From contig QILK01000143.1 in assembly GCA_003233345.1 (NCBI GenBank), forward strand, positions 1 to 37,620: DNA of 37,620 nt. Reading direction: 5' to 3'. Source of the stretch: Gammaproteobacteria bacterium. GTDB taxonomy: Bacteria; Pseudomonadota; Gammaproteobacteria; SZUA-21. The notes beneath the pieces are model-generated. The model saw only the letters and a list, made by a program, of their open reading frames with translations, made no database searches and was not told the origin of the DNA. Below, in pieces: positions 1-8,732 of this stretch (position 1 is the first letter of the stretch; every line of letters starts with the position of its first letter). The position numbers and the translations under genes are program-made.

Positions 1-423
1 GCCAGCTTTTTCTATTTCCTGAAGGACATAATATAGTACGGGTGACGCGCGATCATAAATTCTTTCCAGGTATTGCGGATGCACAGAATACCAGCGTAAC
101 TGGGCATCAATGCGGGCGTGAGAAATCGTTTTGATCGAAAATCCTTTACGCATCCGTTTCCACAAGGCATTGGCCTGCTCGACGTCGGGCTCTTTGCTTT
201 CTTGGGTCTTTTCCTCCGGGTCTTTAGCATGCCCTTCGGTAATAATATTGTAACTGTATTGGTAGTCAGCATCGGGTTGAGTATGCAGGTATGCCTCGAC
301 CAGCTTATCGTTAAGCTTGCCACTTTTTGCATGATTGATATTGGAAGCAGAGTTACGGTTGTTAACGCTACAACCTGCGAGAATAAAAAATACAATAATG
401 ATTAGCCAGTGAAAGTATCTCAT
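1..423 (-). CDS. mltD: MltD-like membrane-bound lytic murein transglycosylase, N-terminal part (cut by window edge)
   Basis: The minus strand reads openly from an ATG at 423 to base 1 (141 codons). The ORF track missed it because it runs off the window; the track's 12..395 ORF is another frame. The product starts with a lipoprotein signal, a hydrophobic stretch then the lipobox LAGC with Cys18. After a low-complexity linker comes the pre-catalytic segment typical of MltD (LWKRMRKGF, then RIDAQLRWY and VLYYVLQEIEKAG). Family knowledge: MltD cleaves peptidoglycan glycan strands from the outer-membrane lipoprotein position and usually carries an SLT domain plus LysM repeats, which would lie outside the window. 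In Escherichia coli mltD sits beside gloB and yafS-rnhA-dnaQ; here gloB is not between them. Identification rests on the N-terminal third only. Confidence 0.8.
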   Translation of the reverse strand, partial: MRYFHWLIIIVFFILAGCSVNNRNSASNINHAKSGKLNDKLVEAYLHTQPDADYQYSYNIITEGHAKDPEEKTQESKEPDVEQANALWKRMRKGFSIKTISHARIDAQLRWYSVHPQYLERIYDRASPVLYYVLQEIEKAG

Positions 424-867
424 CTAATAAACCCTTTTTAACTCAATGTTGCTGAAAACTAGAATAGTATTTAAGTGCAAATTCAATCAGTGTCTTATAA
501 AGACAATGATGATAAAGTGCCAAGCGCAGTTAAACTATCCGTCAAGTTTCGCTGTCGCTGTCACAATAATGCAATTAATATGCTCAACACCAGCCCTTAA
601 TAGCATAACGTGCCTATCTGCCTGAACTTTAAGGGATTTATTTAGCAATTGATGCTAAACTATAACTGATAAGTTATTGATAAGCAATCATAAAGTCCGA
701 ATAATTGCGGCGGGTTATAGCGCTGAAAAATAGTAAGTTTTACTAAGACAGGGTTTGGATTTATGTAAGAATAGTTTAGAATTCAGTTACATCCAAAAAT
801 TTCATTAAGCTAGAAAGCTTTCCGATTAAGCGATTGAAAATTAGCCAAAAACGAAACTACAATCAAT
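424..867. other. Intergenic region between divergent mltD and methyltransferase genes
   Basis: About 440 AT-rich bases with no ORF I can support. It must carry divergent promoters for mltD (minus) and the methyltransferase-rnhA-dnaQ unit (plus), but I found no convincing -35/-10 pair. No remnant of gloB was recognised here. Confidence 0.5.
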
Positions 868-1611
868 ATGAGTGATTTTAACGACTGGTATCAATGTCAG
901 CTGGGCAAAGAGCTTGGTAGCGCAGAAAAAACGGTACTCTCGACTGAGCTACAAAATATCTTTGGCTATAACCTGCTATTGCTAGGTGCTTCAGATAGTG
1001 GATTGATTGACGCCAGCCGAATAATGCATCGGGTTTCAGTTGTCTCCGAAGTACCCCAAGAGCAGCCCGGTGCCATTAATCTGACGATTGTGCGCGGTAG
1101 TGATACACAGCTTCCGATTCGCACAGACAGTATAGACGCTTTGATTTTTTATCATTCGATGGATTTTTCTCAAGATCCACACCAGGCATTGCGCGAAGCG
1201 GAACGGGTTTTGGTTGCCGAAGGCCATATTTTTATTGTCGGCTTTAATCCTGGTAGCCTCTGGGGGTTGTACCGTTTAATCAAGTTTAGACGTAAGTCGG
1301 CACCCTGGAATGGCAGTTTTCGCAGAACAACACAAGTCAAAGACTGGTTAAGATTATTAGGATTTGAACTGATCAATACCCGCTATATGTTTCACCGGCC
1401 ACCGGTGCAGCGCGAAAGCTTACTAAATAAATTTGGATTTATGGAAAAAATAATGCCTAAACTGCTGCCATTTTCCGGAGCGAGTTATTTAATCGTTGCC
1501 CGAAAAAAGGTGTCAACCATGACGCCCATTAAACCGCGGTGGCGTCGTAACCGTAAAATGGTTGGCGGCGTTGTTGATACCGCCTCACAAAAAAACGCTA
1601 ATCAATCATAA
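868..1611 (+). CDS. Class I SAM-dependent methyltransferase, YafS-like
   Basis: The 247-residue product has the late half of a Rossmann methyltransferase fold: LPIRTDSIDALIFYHSMDF (motif IV region, about residues 85-105) and a following helix and strand HQALREAERVLVAEGHIFIVGFNP (motif V/VI). The C-terminal part (SLWGLYRLIKF, then a basic tail RWRRNRK) matches the conserved small methyltransferase that precedes rnhA in many gammaproteobacteria. The substrate of this family is not established. It is 9 bp upstream of rnhA and co-directional, so probably co-transcribed. It is named by context and fold; a specific reaction cannot be given. Confidence 0.85.
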   Translation: MSDFNDWYQCQLGKELGSAEKTVLSTELQNIFGYNLLLLGASDSGLIDASRIMHRVSVVSEVPQEQPGAINLTIVRGSDTQLPIRTDSIDALIFYHSMDFSQDPHQALREAERVLVAEGHIFIVGFNPGSLWGLYRLIKFRRKSAPWNGSFRRTTQVKDWLRLLGFELINTRYMFHRPPVQRESLLNKFGFMEKIMPKLLPFSGASYLIVARKKVSTMTPIKPRWRRNRKMVGGVVDTASQKNANQS

Positions 1612-1620
1612 GATATTAAT

Positions 1621-2058
1621 ATGTCAGAAACTAAAGTCGAAATATATACCGATGGTGCTTGCAGAGGCAATCCGGGCCCGGGTGGCTGGGGGGTGTTAAT
1701 GCGCTATGATGCCAATGAAAAATCATTATATGGCGGAGAAAAAGAAACGACCAATAATCGCATGGAGTTAACGGCGGCGATTAAAGGTCTGGAAGCGCTC
1801 AAGCAATCCTGCGAGGTGGTGATTACAACCGATTCCAAGTATGTGATGGACGGTATCACCTCGTGGATTCATAACTGGAAAAAGAAGAACTGGATGACGG
1901 CGGGAAAAAAGCCAGTCAAGAATGTTGATTTATGGAAACAACTCGATAAATTGGTTGTTCAGCACAAGATCGACTGGCGTTGGGTCAAGGGACACTCAGG
2001 GCATCCCGAAAATGAACTTGCCGATCAATTGGCTAACCAGGCGATCGATGAATTATAA
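1621..2058 (+). CDS. rnhA: Ribonuclease HI
   Basis: A 145-residue protein of normal RNase HI length. All catalytic elements are visible: [19 protein letters not shown] carries the first Asp, NNRMELTA the Glu, TTDSKYV the second Asp, and [15 protein letters not shown] the His loop and last Asp. The basic handle loop ([20 protein letters not shown]) typical of the E. coli type is also present. It cleaves the RNA strand of RNA-DNA hybrids in the cytoplasm, for example R-loops and primer remnants. It lies between the methyltransferase and dnaQ with short gaps, a common gammaproteobacterial arrangement. Confidence 0.97.
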   Translation: MSETKVEIYTDGACRGNPGPGGWGVLMRYDANEKSLYGGEKETTNNRMELTAAIKGLEALKQSCEVVITTDSKYVMDGITSWIHNWKKKNWMTAGKKPVKNVDLWKQLDKLVVQHKIDWRWVKGHSGHPENELADQLANQAIDEL

Positions 2059-2067
2059 AGGCTTATT

Positions 2068-2749
2068 ATGAGACAGGTGGTACTAGACACAGAAACAACC
2101 GGGTTAGATCCGGCTCAGGGACATCGTATTATTGAAATTGGTTGTGTTGAGCTTATTAAACGGGGATATTGATGCCGGGGCAATTGAGGTTCACGGTATC
2201 AGTAATGAATTTTTATTAGACAAACCCAAGTTTGCCGATATCGTTGATGATTTTATTGATTTTATAAAAGGCGCGGAATTGGTTATTCACAATGCACCGT
2301 TTGACGTCGGTTTTATCAATTCCGAGTTGTTGCTGTTAGATGCGGGTGCAAAATCCGTTGATAAAATCTGTGGAGTACTCGATACACTGGTGTTGGCCCG
2401 GGAAATACACCCAGGGCAACGCAATAGCCTTGATGCGCTATGCAAACGTTATGATATAGATAATTCCAGACGCGAGAAACACGGTGCCTTGCTCGATGCC
2501 GAGATACTTGCAGACGTTTTTCTGGCAATGACCGGCGGCCAGACCGATCTATTGTTAGACGCGACCGTTGCCGACAACGGTAAAAATAAAGCTGCCAGTC
2601 TTGTGAATAAAAAGTTGGATATAGCCGGACTAGATCAGTTACGGATTATCAAGGCCTCAGAAGAAGAGCAGAAAGCGCATCAGCAAAAACTAGAAAAAAT
2701 TAACAAAGCCAGTAACGGCCAATGTCTATGGTTACGGGGTGACATGTAA
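2068..2749 (+). pseudogene. dnaQ: DNA polymerase III epsilon subunit, broken by an internal deletion and frameshift
   Basis: Reading starts at ATG 2068 (AAAGG upstream): MRQVVLDTETTGLDP carries the Exo I motif (DTE), followed by IIEIGCVELIK, then a stop at 2170-2172. The rest of epsilon continues in the +1 frame: GDIDAGAIEVHGISNEFLLD, Exo II HNAPFDVGF, Exo III HGALLDAEILADV, and the C-terminal GQCLWLRGDM. Compared with E. coli epsilon, about 15 residues (the NRRLTGNNFHVYLKP hairpin) are absent at the join, so this is a deletion of a non-multiple of three, not a simple one-base error. The downstream ORF listed in the track (2132, TTG) lacks the first catalytic acids. If real, the cell would lack normal proofreading epsilon unless another dnaQ exists. 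An assembly error is possible, because the rest of the gene is well conserved. Confidence 0.85.
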
Positions 2750-2777
2750 CCCGGACTTCGCGCAGCGAACGCCAGGG
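2748..2777 (+). repeat. REP-like palindrome at the dnaQ stop codon
   Basis: ACCCGGACTTCGCGCAGCGA continues to ACGCCAGGG; an imperfect palindrome overlapping the dnaQ TAA. The same 30-bp family recurs at 2872, 22422, 22614 and 22806. Confidence 0.8.
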
Positions 2778-2871
2778 AAACGAACATGGTTACAATGGTA
2801 AGCAGGATGTGCCGGATACCTCTCACGGGGGGTATTAGCGTTTGTTTGTATTTAGAGTGGTTATTCTTTCT

Positions 2872-2902
2872 CCCGGCGTTCGCTACGCGAAGTCCGGGCT
2901 AC
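2872..2902 (-). repeat. REP-like palindrome, inverted copy
   Basis: The minus strand reads GTAGCCCGGACTTCGCG then TAGCGAACGCCGGG, the same family as the copies near 22.4-22.8 kb. It faces the 2748 copy across about 95 bp, a BIME-like arrangement. Confidence 0.85.
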
Positions 2903-2930
2903 TCATAAATGTGTTTCTATTTAATACTTG

Positions 2931-2957
2931 CCCCGACTCTTAGCGAAGTTCGGGTCA
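2931..2957 (-). repeat. Degenerate REP-like palindrome abutting the stop of the antiporter operon
   Basis: The minus strand reads TGACCCGAACTTCGCTAAGA followed by GTCGGGG, a decayed member of the same family that ends directly next to the TAG of the last antiporter gene. Confidence 0.55.
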
Positions 2958-4673
2958 CTAGTAAGTTGAATACGTAAAGATGGTTAATAGGGCAATGCCG
3001 AATATTAGCAGACTAATCCACACCATGCCTTCAACACTAAGACTCCAGTACCCCAGCTGTTTTATCCTTGAGTCAGGTTCCAGTTGCAGTTTTTTATAGA
3101 GTGTTTTAATGGAACGCTTTATCGTCGCCGTGCCAATATAATACAAAGGCTCAAGCAAATTGACTAAGCCGGGTAACAATCGACGATAAAACCAGTCAAA
3201 GTCAAGACTGATTGTCAACGTTCGTTTCATCATGGGTAGCAATATAAAAAAGGCGAGCCCGGAAAACAGTAAGAGTTGAATTTGGGTAACGACGTGCGCA
3301 GCGTCATAGGGGACATAGCTTGTCTTTAATGCTGGCAGTAGTGAATATAAGGGGTCTGGGTATATCCCCAGCCCAATGCATAAAAAAGAAAAAATATACA
3401 TAGACAGGCGCATATTTAGCGGTGCTTCTGCGGGACGCAGTCCCGAATCTTTTTGAAAAAAGACAAACCATGGAAATTTAATGCCTGCGTGTAAAAACAC
3501 ACCGGCCGTCGCCGCGAGCAGCAGGTACCAAATCACCGATAAGTGTTCATACGCCGCAGCGCTGGATATCATCGACTTGGATATAAAACCGGATGTTAGC
3601 GGAAAGGCGGATATTGAAAGTGCGCCGATGATGCCACAAACGGCAGTAACCGGCATGGTTTGAAACAAACCCCCAAGGTCTGTGCATTTTCGATAACCAG
3701 TTCGATATAAAACAGATCCCGCTGACATTATTAACAGGGCTTTGTATATGATATGGGCGAACGCGTGCGCAGCAACACCGTTGAGTGCTAAGTCGGTACC
3801 GATACCGATACCGGTGACCATAAACCCGACTTGATTAATAATGCTATAGGCGAGTATGCGGCGCATGTCATTTTCAAGCAGCGCGTAAATAATGCCGTAA
3901 AACACCATGTACAGGCCGATAAAAATAAGTAGTTTGGTACCCGCAAACGCAATTAGCAACACATAGACTGCCGTTTTTGTGGTGAAAGCGGATAGAAAAA
4001 CCGAGCCACTCGGGCTGGCTTCCGGATAAGCATCGGCTATCCAGGCGGATAAAGGCGGTGCGCCGGCATTAATCAAGAACCCAGCGAGAATAAACCAATA
4101 GGAAACGGTTGCTTCGCGTCCGACCATCGATTCGAAAAGAATTTTTCCAGTTTCTGAATAGTAACTGATGATCCCTATCATCAAAATAACGCCGCCAAAC
4201 AAGTGCACCAGAAGGTAACGTATGCCTGCCTTGCGAGATCCGCTAGTGTTATTAGCCCATAGGATCATGGTCGATGCGATTGCCATGATTTCCCAGAAGA
4301 TAAACAGCGTGATCAGGTCGCCAGCGAGTACGACGCTAATGCCTGATCCCGCGTAAATCATTGCTGAGACCAATTCCGTTAATTTAGCCTGATTGAGCGC
4401 GTAAATATTGCCGACAAGCGCCATTATCGAAAAAATAACGGCGAATAGTTTTCCAAACGGCGTCAACTTAATGATCAGTAATTCGTATTCGAGGAAAGGC
4501 AGTTTTAGACTGTAATCATCCGGAATCAGTAGTATCAGAATAAGGCTGGCAATGGGGGCCGCGATCAGCAGAAACTTTCGGTACAGGCTGGGTAACAGTG
4601 GCAGTAAAAACGCAGCCAATACTAAGAGCAGGCCCGGCGGTATCATTAGATTAGTCATTATAATATTGCTCAT
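2958..4673 (-). CDS. ND5/MrpD-like proton-translocating subunit (third D-type subunit)
   Basis: A 571-residue polytopic membrane protein of the NuoL/M/N-MrpD family. It has the TM5 glutamate in LFIFWEIMAIAS and the TM7 lysine region in SGSVFLSAFTTKTAVYVLL, both part of the proton path in this family. A C-terminal extension beyond the usual 14 helices (DFDWFYRRLLPGL, then an amphipathic basic segment and a final helix) resembles extended subunits of Mbh/Ech-type complexes. It is the last gene of the antiporter operon and overlaps the small gene before it. The ATG at 4673 overlaps by 23 bp; an in-frame ATG at 4658 (overlap 8 bp) is an alternative start. Confidence 0.9.
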   Translation of the reverse strand: MSNIIMTNLMIPPGLLLVLAAFLLPLLPSLYRKFLLIAAPIASLILILLIPDDYSLKLPFLEYELLIIKLTPFGKLFAVIFSIMALVGNIYALNQAKLTELVSAMIYAGSGISVVLAGDLITLFIFWEIMAIASTMILWANNTSGSRKAGIRYLLVHLFGGVILMIGIISYYSETGKILFESMVGREATVSYWFILAGFLINAGAPPLSAWIADAYPEASPSGSVFLSAFTTKTAVYVLLIAFAGTKLLIFIGLYMVFYGIIYALLENDMRRILAYSIINQVGFMVTGIGIGTDLALNGVAAHAFAHIIYKALLIMSAGSVLYRTGYRKCTDLGGLFQTMPVTAVCGIIGALSISAFPLTSGFISKSMISSAAAYEHLSVIWYLLLAATAGVFLHAGIKFPWFVFFQKDSGLRPAEAPLNMRLSMYIFSFLCIGLGIYPDPLYSLLPALKTSYVPYDAAHVVTQIQLLLFSGLAFFILLPMMKRTLTISLDFDWFYRRLLPGLVNLLEPLYYIGTATIKRSIKTLYKKLQLEPDSRIKQLGYWSLSVEGMVWISLLIFGIALLTIFTYSTY

Positions 4674-4896
4674 CCCGCTTGATTAGCCACCCGAGCAGTT
4701 TGGCGAATAATACCATTAACACACAGGCGCCGAATCCGAACCATGCCGAGAACCCAAAACTGCCATCTAATCCGAAATAGGCTTTAACATCAACGAATAG
4801 CTCAACCAGAACACTGATCGCCAGCAAGCAATATAAAATGATCCACAACTTTTTGATGGTGGTTTTTCGCTGTAACCAATGAATTTTTTCATTCAT
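4651..4896 (-). CDS. Small two-helix membrane protein inside the antiporter operon
   Basis: About 81 residues with two predicted transmembrane helices (WIILYCLLAISVLVELF and FGFGACVLMVLFAKLLGWLI) and a charged C-terminal end. I do not recognise a family. I chose the ATG at 4896 because AGGAA lies 7 bases upstream; the track's GTG is one codon earlier. The gene is translationally coupled on both sides (start overlaps the previous stop, end overlaps the next start), so it very likely encodes a small subunit or assembly partner of the antiporter complex. That role is inference from position. Confidence 0.75.
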   Translation of the reverse strand: MNEKIHWLQRKTTIKKLWIILYCLLAISVLVELFVDVKAYFGLDGSFGFSAWFGFGACVLMVLFAKLLGWLIKRDEQYYND

Positions 4897-6353
4897 CACA
4901 AGATTCCTTTTAGCGACTGGGTCAGGGTTGTGAATACCGTTGGGAAAAAGAAAAATATTAACGTTAAACCTGCAGTACAGACCAAGGCAATAACAATCGG
5001 CAATGGGGCTTCTTTAATTTCCGTCTCGCCAGCGGGTGGCGATTTAAAAAATGCTGAATAGATAATGGGCAAAAAATATCCGGCATTCAGTAGCGTACTA
5101 ATAATAATGACGGCCAATACAAACCAGGACTGAACATTAATCGCGCCCATCAACAGATACCATTTGCTGATAAACCCGGCCAGCGGTGGCAGGCCGATCA
5201 TCGACAGTCCGCCAATAGTAAAGGCGACCATGGTCCAGGGCATGATTTTCCCTATGCCGTTAAGCTGGTTAAGCTCGGTTTTACGGCTTGCCGTATAAAT
5301 AGAACCGGCGGCAAAGAACAAGGTGATTTTACCGAAGGCATGAGCAACGATATGTAATGCGGCAGCAATGATTGCAAACGGGGTAGCCAGCATAGCCGCC
5401 ATAATAATATAAGACAATTGACTGATGGTTGAGTAGGCGAGCATGCGTTTTAAATTAGTCTGTTTAAAGGCGATCCAGGAAGCGATTATAATGGTAAATC
5501 CGGCGATATAGATGACAAGCTCGGTGGTCGGAATCTTTACCAATAGCCCCGGGCTAAAGATATAGATGACAATTTTGGTAATGGAAAACACACCGGCTTT
5601 AACCACAGCGACGGCATGCAGCAAGGCACTGACCGGTGTCGGGGCAACCATGGCTGCGGGTAACCAGCGATGCATCGGCATGATGGCAGCCTTGCCAATA
5701 CCAAACACGTAAAGCAGTAGTAAGATTGACAAGGCTGCAGGATCAACGTCTTTAGAAAAAATGCCGCCTGGCGTGAACTCCAGTGTTTTGGTAATGCTCC
5801 AGGTCCAGATAATGGCAAATAGGAAAAAAGCAATTGATGAACCCAGTAAAACACCAAGATAGACACGACCTGATTTGGCCGCAGCCATGGTGCCCTTATG
5901 GGTGACCAGTGGATAGGTCGACAGTGTCAGAATTTCGTAAAATATAAATAAAGTCAGCAGATTTCCAGACATGGAAAGGCCCATGGTGCTGGAGATGGCG
6001 ATGGCAAAACAGAGATAGAATCGGGTCTGGTGTTTTTCATTATTGCCACGCATATAGCCGATTGAATAGATCGTATTGATGATCCATAACAATGAGGCCA
6101 GTGTCGCAAACAACATCCCGAGTGATTCGACCCTGAATTTAAAGGCAATTTCCGGGAACAGATTAAATAATTTTAATTCAATCGAGTTAGAGTAAGCGAA
6201 GGGGAAAAGCAGGCAAACTGCGGTAAACAAAACAATTGCGCTGATAAGCGATATTGCGTCGCGAATATTGGCAAACCGGGAAAACACGAGTACCAGCACA
6301 GCGCAAGCGACTGGTGTGAGTAGAATGATCGATAAAAGAATAACTGGATTCAC
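4896..6353 (-). CDS. MrpD/NuoL-like antiporter subunit (second D-type subunit)
   Basis: A polytopic protein of about 485 residues. Family features: the TM5 glutamate in LFIFYEILTLSTYPLV, the NuoL-like segment MHRWLPAAMVAPTPVSALLH then AVAVVKAGVFS with the TM7 lysine, and RMLAYSTISQLSYI. The track ORF starts at 6422, but that would overlap the preceding gene by 68 bp. The GTG at 6353, just after the previous TAG and with GGGAG 7 bases upstream, is the better start. It should carry protons or cations across the inner membrane as part of the Mrp/Mbh-like complex. Confidence 0.92.
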   Translation of the reverse strand: MNPVILLSIILLTPVACAVLVLVFSRFANIRDAISLISAIVLFTAVCLLFPFAYSNSIELKLFNLFPEIAFKFRVESLGMLFATLASLLWIINTIYSIGYMRGNNEKHQTRFYLCFAIAISSTMGLSMSGNLLTLFIFYEILTLSTYPLVTHKGTMAAAKSGRVYLGVLLGSSIAFFLFAIIWTWSITKTLEFTPGGIFSKDVDPAALSILLLLYVFGIGKAAIMPMHRWLPAAMVAPTPVSALLHAVAVVKAGVFSITKIVIYIFSPGLLVKIPTTELVIYIAGFTIIIASWIAFKQTNLKRMLAYSTISQLSYIIMAAMLATPFAIIAAALHIVAHAFGKITLFFAAGSIYTASRKTELNQLNGIGKIMPWTMVAFTIGGLSMIGLPPLAGFISKWYLLMGAINVQSWFVLAVIIISTLLNAGYFLPIIYSAFFKSPPAGETEIKEAPLPIVIALVCTAGLTLIFFFFPTVFTTLTQSLKGIL

Positions 6354-6354
6354 G

Positions 6355-7830
6355 CTAACTCCCAAAAAGGCTATCAGCGGCCTGGCGCGCAAATTCGATA
6401 TTAATGGTTGTATCGATTCCAAAGTAAATATTTAGAATCACCAGCATCCACAGGGGTATCAGCAAAGCAAGCGGTGCCTCTTTGACAGTCGTTGTTTTTG
6501 TCTCATGCTCTTTAAAGTAGGCCGCCTCAACAACTCGCCATATATAGACTATTGCTAGCAGAGAGGTAAACATAATAAGGGCAGTCAGTATCAGGTATTC
6601 CTGCTCCAACGTGGCTGAAACCAAAGCCCATTTACTGGTAAAACCCGCAGTTAAAGGCACGCCGATTAAACTAAGACCGGCGATGACAAAGGCTGCGGTC
6701 GTCCAGGGCATTCGTTTGCCGATGCCATTTAACTGGGATAATTGTGCATGTCCAAGCTTATAGATCATGCAACCGAGTACCAGGAACAGTGTGGTTTTTA
6801 TAATCGCGTGATTGAAAATATGGGTGATCGTTGCTGATAAACCACTAACGCTAAATAAGCCGATACCCAGAAATAAATAACCAATTTGGGCGATACTGGA
6901 ATAGGCGAGCATGCGTTTTAGATTGTCTTGCTTGAGTGCCAGTATCGATCCAAACAACATGGCGACGACCGCGAGAATAATAAAAGCCGGACCAAGATGG
7001 GCCTTGCTTACGGCATATGTTTGATCGAATACGGTAAATAAAAAACGAATCAGTGCATAAATGGATACTTTGGTTGCCGTACCGGCTAAAAATGCGGATA
7101 CCGAGATTGGTGCATGGGTATAGGCTCCTGGCAACCAGATATGCACTGGAAATAATGCCGATTTGATTGCCAGCCCGATTACGATAAACGCCAGCGATAC
7201 CTGAACGGATTGCTTACCCAGTAATGCCGGTAGGCGTTGTGCCAGATCGGTCATGTTAAGCGTGCCAGTATGCGCATACATCAGGCCGATACCAATCAGC
7301 AAAAAAGTCGCACCAATGGTTCCCATGATCAGATAGCGGAATGATGATATTAACGCAGCCCGGTTTTTGCCCATGCTGATAAGCGCGTATGAAGCCAGCG
7401 ATGAAATTTCCATAAATACAAACAAGTTAAAGGCATCACCCGTGACCGTGATACCTAATAAACCCGTCAGACATAGTAGGTACGCTGAATAAAACAGGGG
7501 TATTTTTTCTGCTTTAATTTCGTCTTTCAGGCTGACTCGCGAATAGAGTGCAACAATAAAGGCGATCAAAGAAACGATAAAGGCGACGATCGCGGCGACC
7601 ATGTCTAAGCGATATTGGATACCTACCGGGGCGTCCCAAAACCCGATGGCGTAGGTGAGGGCGGTTTCCGATGTTGAAACCAGGATAAGCAGTTTTACCG
7701 AGAGCAGAAAACAGATACCGGAAACAACGGATACCAACGCCCAAACGAGTGCGCGTGATTTTATTAACACGCAAACGGGTGCGGCAATAAGTGGAATAGC
7801 AACCAGCAAAACCAGAAAATGAGACTGCAT
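6355..7830 (-). CDS. mrpD: MrpD-like antiporter subunit (first D-type subunit)
   Basis: A 491-residue member of the proton-conducting NuoM/N-MrpD family with about 14 helices. It has the TM5 glutamate LFVFMEISSLASYALISMG and FPVHIWLPGAYTHAPISVSA followed by TATKVSIYALIRFLF with the conserved lysine. It directly follows the subunit C gene, the standard C-D order of Mrp operons, so it is the best candidate for canonical MrpD among the three paralogues here. A 60-bp gap separates it from mrpC. Confidence 0.92.
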   Translation of the reverse strand: MQSHFLVLLVAIPLIAAPVCVLIKSRALVWALVSVVSGICFLLSVKLLILVSTSETALTYAIGFWDAPVGIQYRLDMVAAIVAFIVSLIAFIVALYSRVSLKDEIKAEKIPLFYSAYLLCLTGLLGITVTGDAFNLFVFMEISSLASYALISMGKNRAALISSFRYLIMGTIGATFLLIGIGLMYAHTGTLNMTDLAQRLPALLGKQSVQVSLAFIVIGLAIKSALFPVHIWLPGAYTHAPISVSAFLAGTATKVSIYALIRFLFTVFDQTYAVSKAHLGPAFIILAVVAMLFGSILALKQDNLKRMLAYSSIAQIGYLFLGIGLFSVSGLSATITHIFNHAIIKTTLFLVLGCMIYKLGHAQLSQLNGIGKRMPWTTAAFVIAGLSLIGVPLTAGFTSKWALVSATLEQEYLILTALIMFTSLLAIVYIWRVVEAAYFKEHETKTTTVKEAPLALLIPLWMLVILNIYFGIDTTINIEFARQAADSLFGS

Positions 7831-7890
7831 ATTACTTAGACCGCCGGTATTTATTCATTATGTTCCGAAGCTTGCTTGCGACAGGGTATT

Positions 7891-8253
7891 TTATTGTTGC
7901 TTGTTCTCAATTTCCAGTATTTCATCTTCTTCAATAGTACCGTAAGCCTTGCGTATCCGAATAATGAGCGCTAGCCCTAGGGAGGTCATGGCGACCCCAA
8001 CTACAATTGCTGTCAAAATAAGCACATGGGGTAGAGGATTGGAATAAACGGTATCCGGCGCATTTTTTAGAAAAATAGGTGCGGTCCCCCCGAGTATTTT
8101 ACCTAAACTTATATATAGAATAAAAACCGACGCTTGAAACAGATTTAAACCCACAATCTTTTTAACCAGATTAGAGCTGGCGATTACCATATACAATCCG
8201 ACGAGCATTAGCAAGATAACCATCCAGTAATTAAATAGTCCTAGAATTTTCAT
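7891..8253 (-). CDS. mrpC: Mrp antiporter subunit C (NuoK-like)
   Basis: 120 residues, three helices, NuoK-like. Diagnostic pattern: GLYMVIASSNLVKKIVGLNL, then FILYISLGKI, and NPLPHVLILTAIVVGVAMTS, matching MnhC/MrpC/MbhG. The C-terminal tail is acidic. It starts with an ATGA overlap on the mrpB stop, so translation is coupled. It forms part of the small-subunit core that couples the D-type channels. Confidence 0.95.
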   Translation of the reverse strand: MKILGLFNYWMVILLMLVGLYMVIASSNLVKKIVGLNLFQASVFILYISLGKILGGTAPIFLKNAPDTVYSNPLPHVLILTAIVVGVAMTSLGLALIIRIRKAYGTIEEDEILEIENKQQ

Positions 8254-8732
8254 TCGTGTTTACCTTTTTCATTCGGTATTCCATCCGCTTCAATATCACT
8301 ATCATCTTCGGCGGCAAAGTTATAAAAAATGCTTAGTATGACCGATGAGACGGTAATACCGACACCCAATTCAACCAGCAAAATTCCCAGGTGTTGTCCG
8401 CCGGGGTTTGCTGCATGCGGGAGTGCACTGGGAATTAGCGCGCCATATTCAAGAAAATTTCCGCCGAGAAAAATAGAGGCAAATCCAACTGACGCATAAA
8501 GTATTACTCCAACAGCAGATAATACCTGCACCAGCGTTGGTGATATAATTTTTTTAGTATTCTCAAGTCCAAAGACCAAGGTGTGTAAAATAAAGGCGGC
8601 TGTATAGATAACACCAGCCTGAAAACCACCACCGGGTCCGTAGTCTCCGTGGAATTGTGTATAGAGAGCAAACAGTAATATCGACGGAATCAATAATTTT
8701 GCAACAACGCGCAATACGATATGATGGTTCAT
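8250..8732 (-). CDS. mrpB: Mrp antiporter subunit B
   Basis: 160 residues. The N-terminal part (LRVVAKLLIPSILLFALYTQ, then GDYGPGGGFQAGVI) is the signature of MnhB/MrpB/MbhF. Four helices follow and an acidic soluble tail ends the protein. ATGA overlap with the upstream DUF4040 gene and TGA/ATG overlap with mrpC show tight coupling. Confidence 0.95.
   Translation of the reverse strand: MNHHIVLRVVAKLLIPSILLFALYTQFHGDYGPGGGFQAGVIYTAAFILHTLVFGLENTKKIISPTLVQVLSAVGVILYASVGFASIFLGGNFLEYGALIPSALPHAANPGGQHLGILLVELGVGITVSSVILSIFYNFAAEDDSDIEADGIPNEKGKHE

Noticed and set aside
12-395. 127-codon minus-strand ORF in the track
   Set aside because: It is a shadow; the frame that encodes the MltD N-terminus with a lipobox is a different one and runs to 423.
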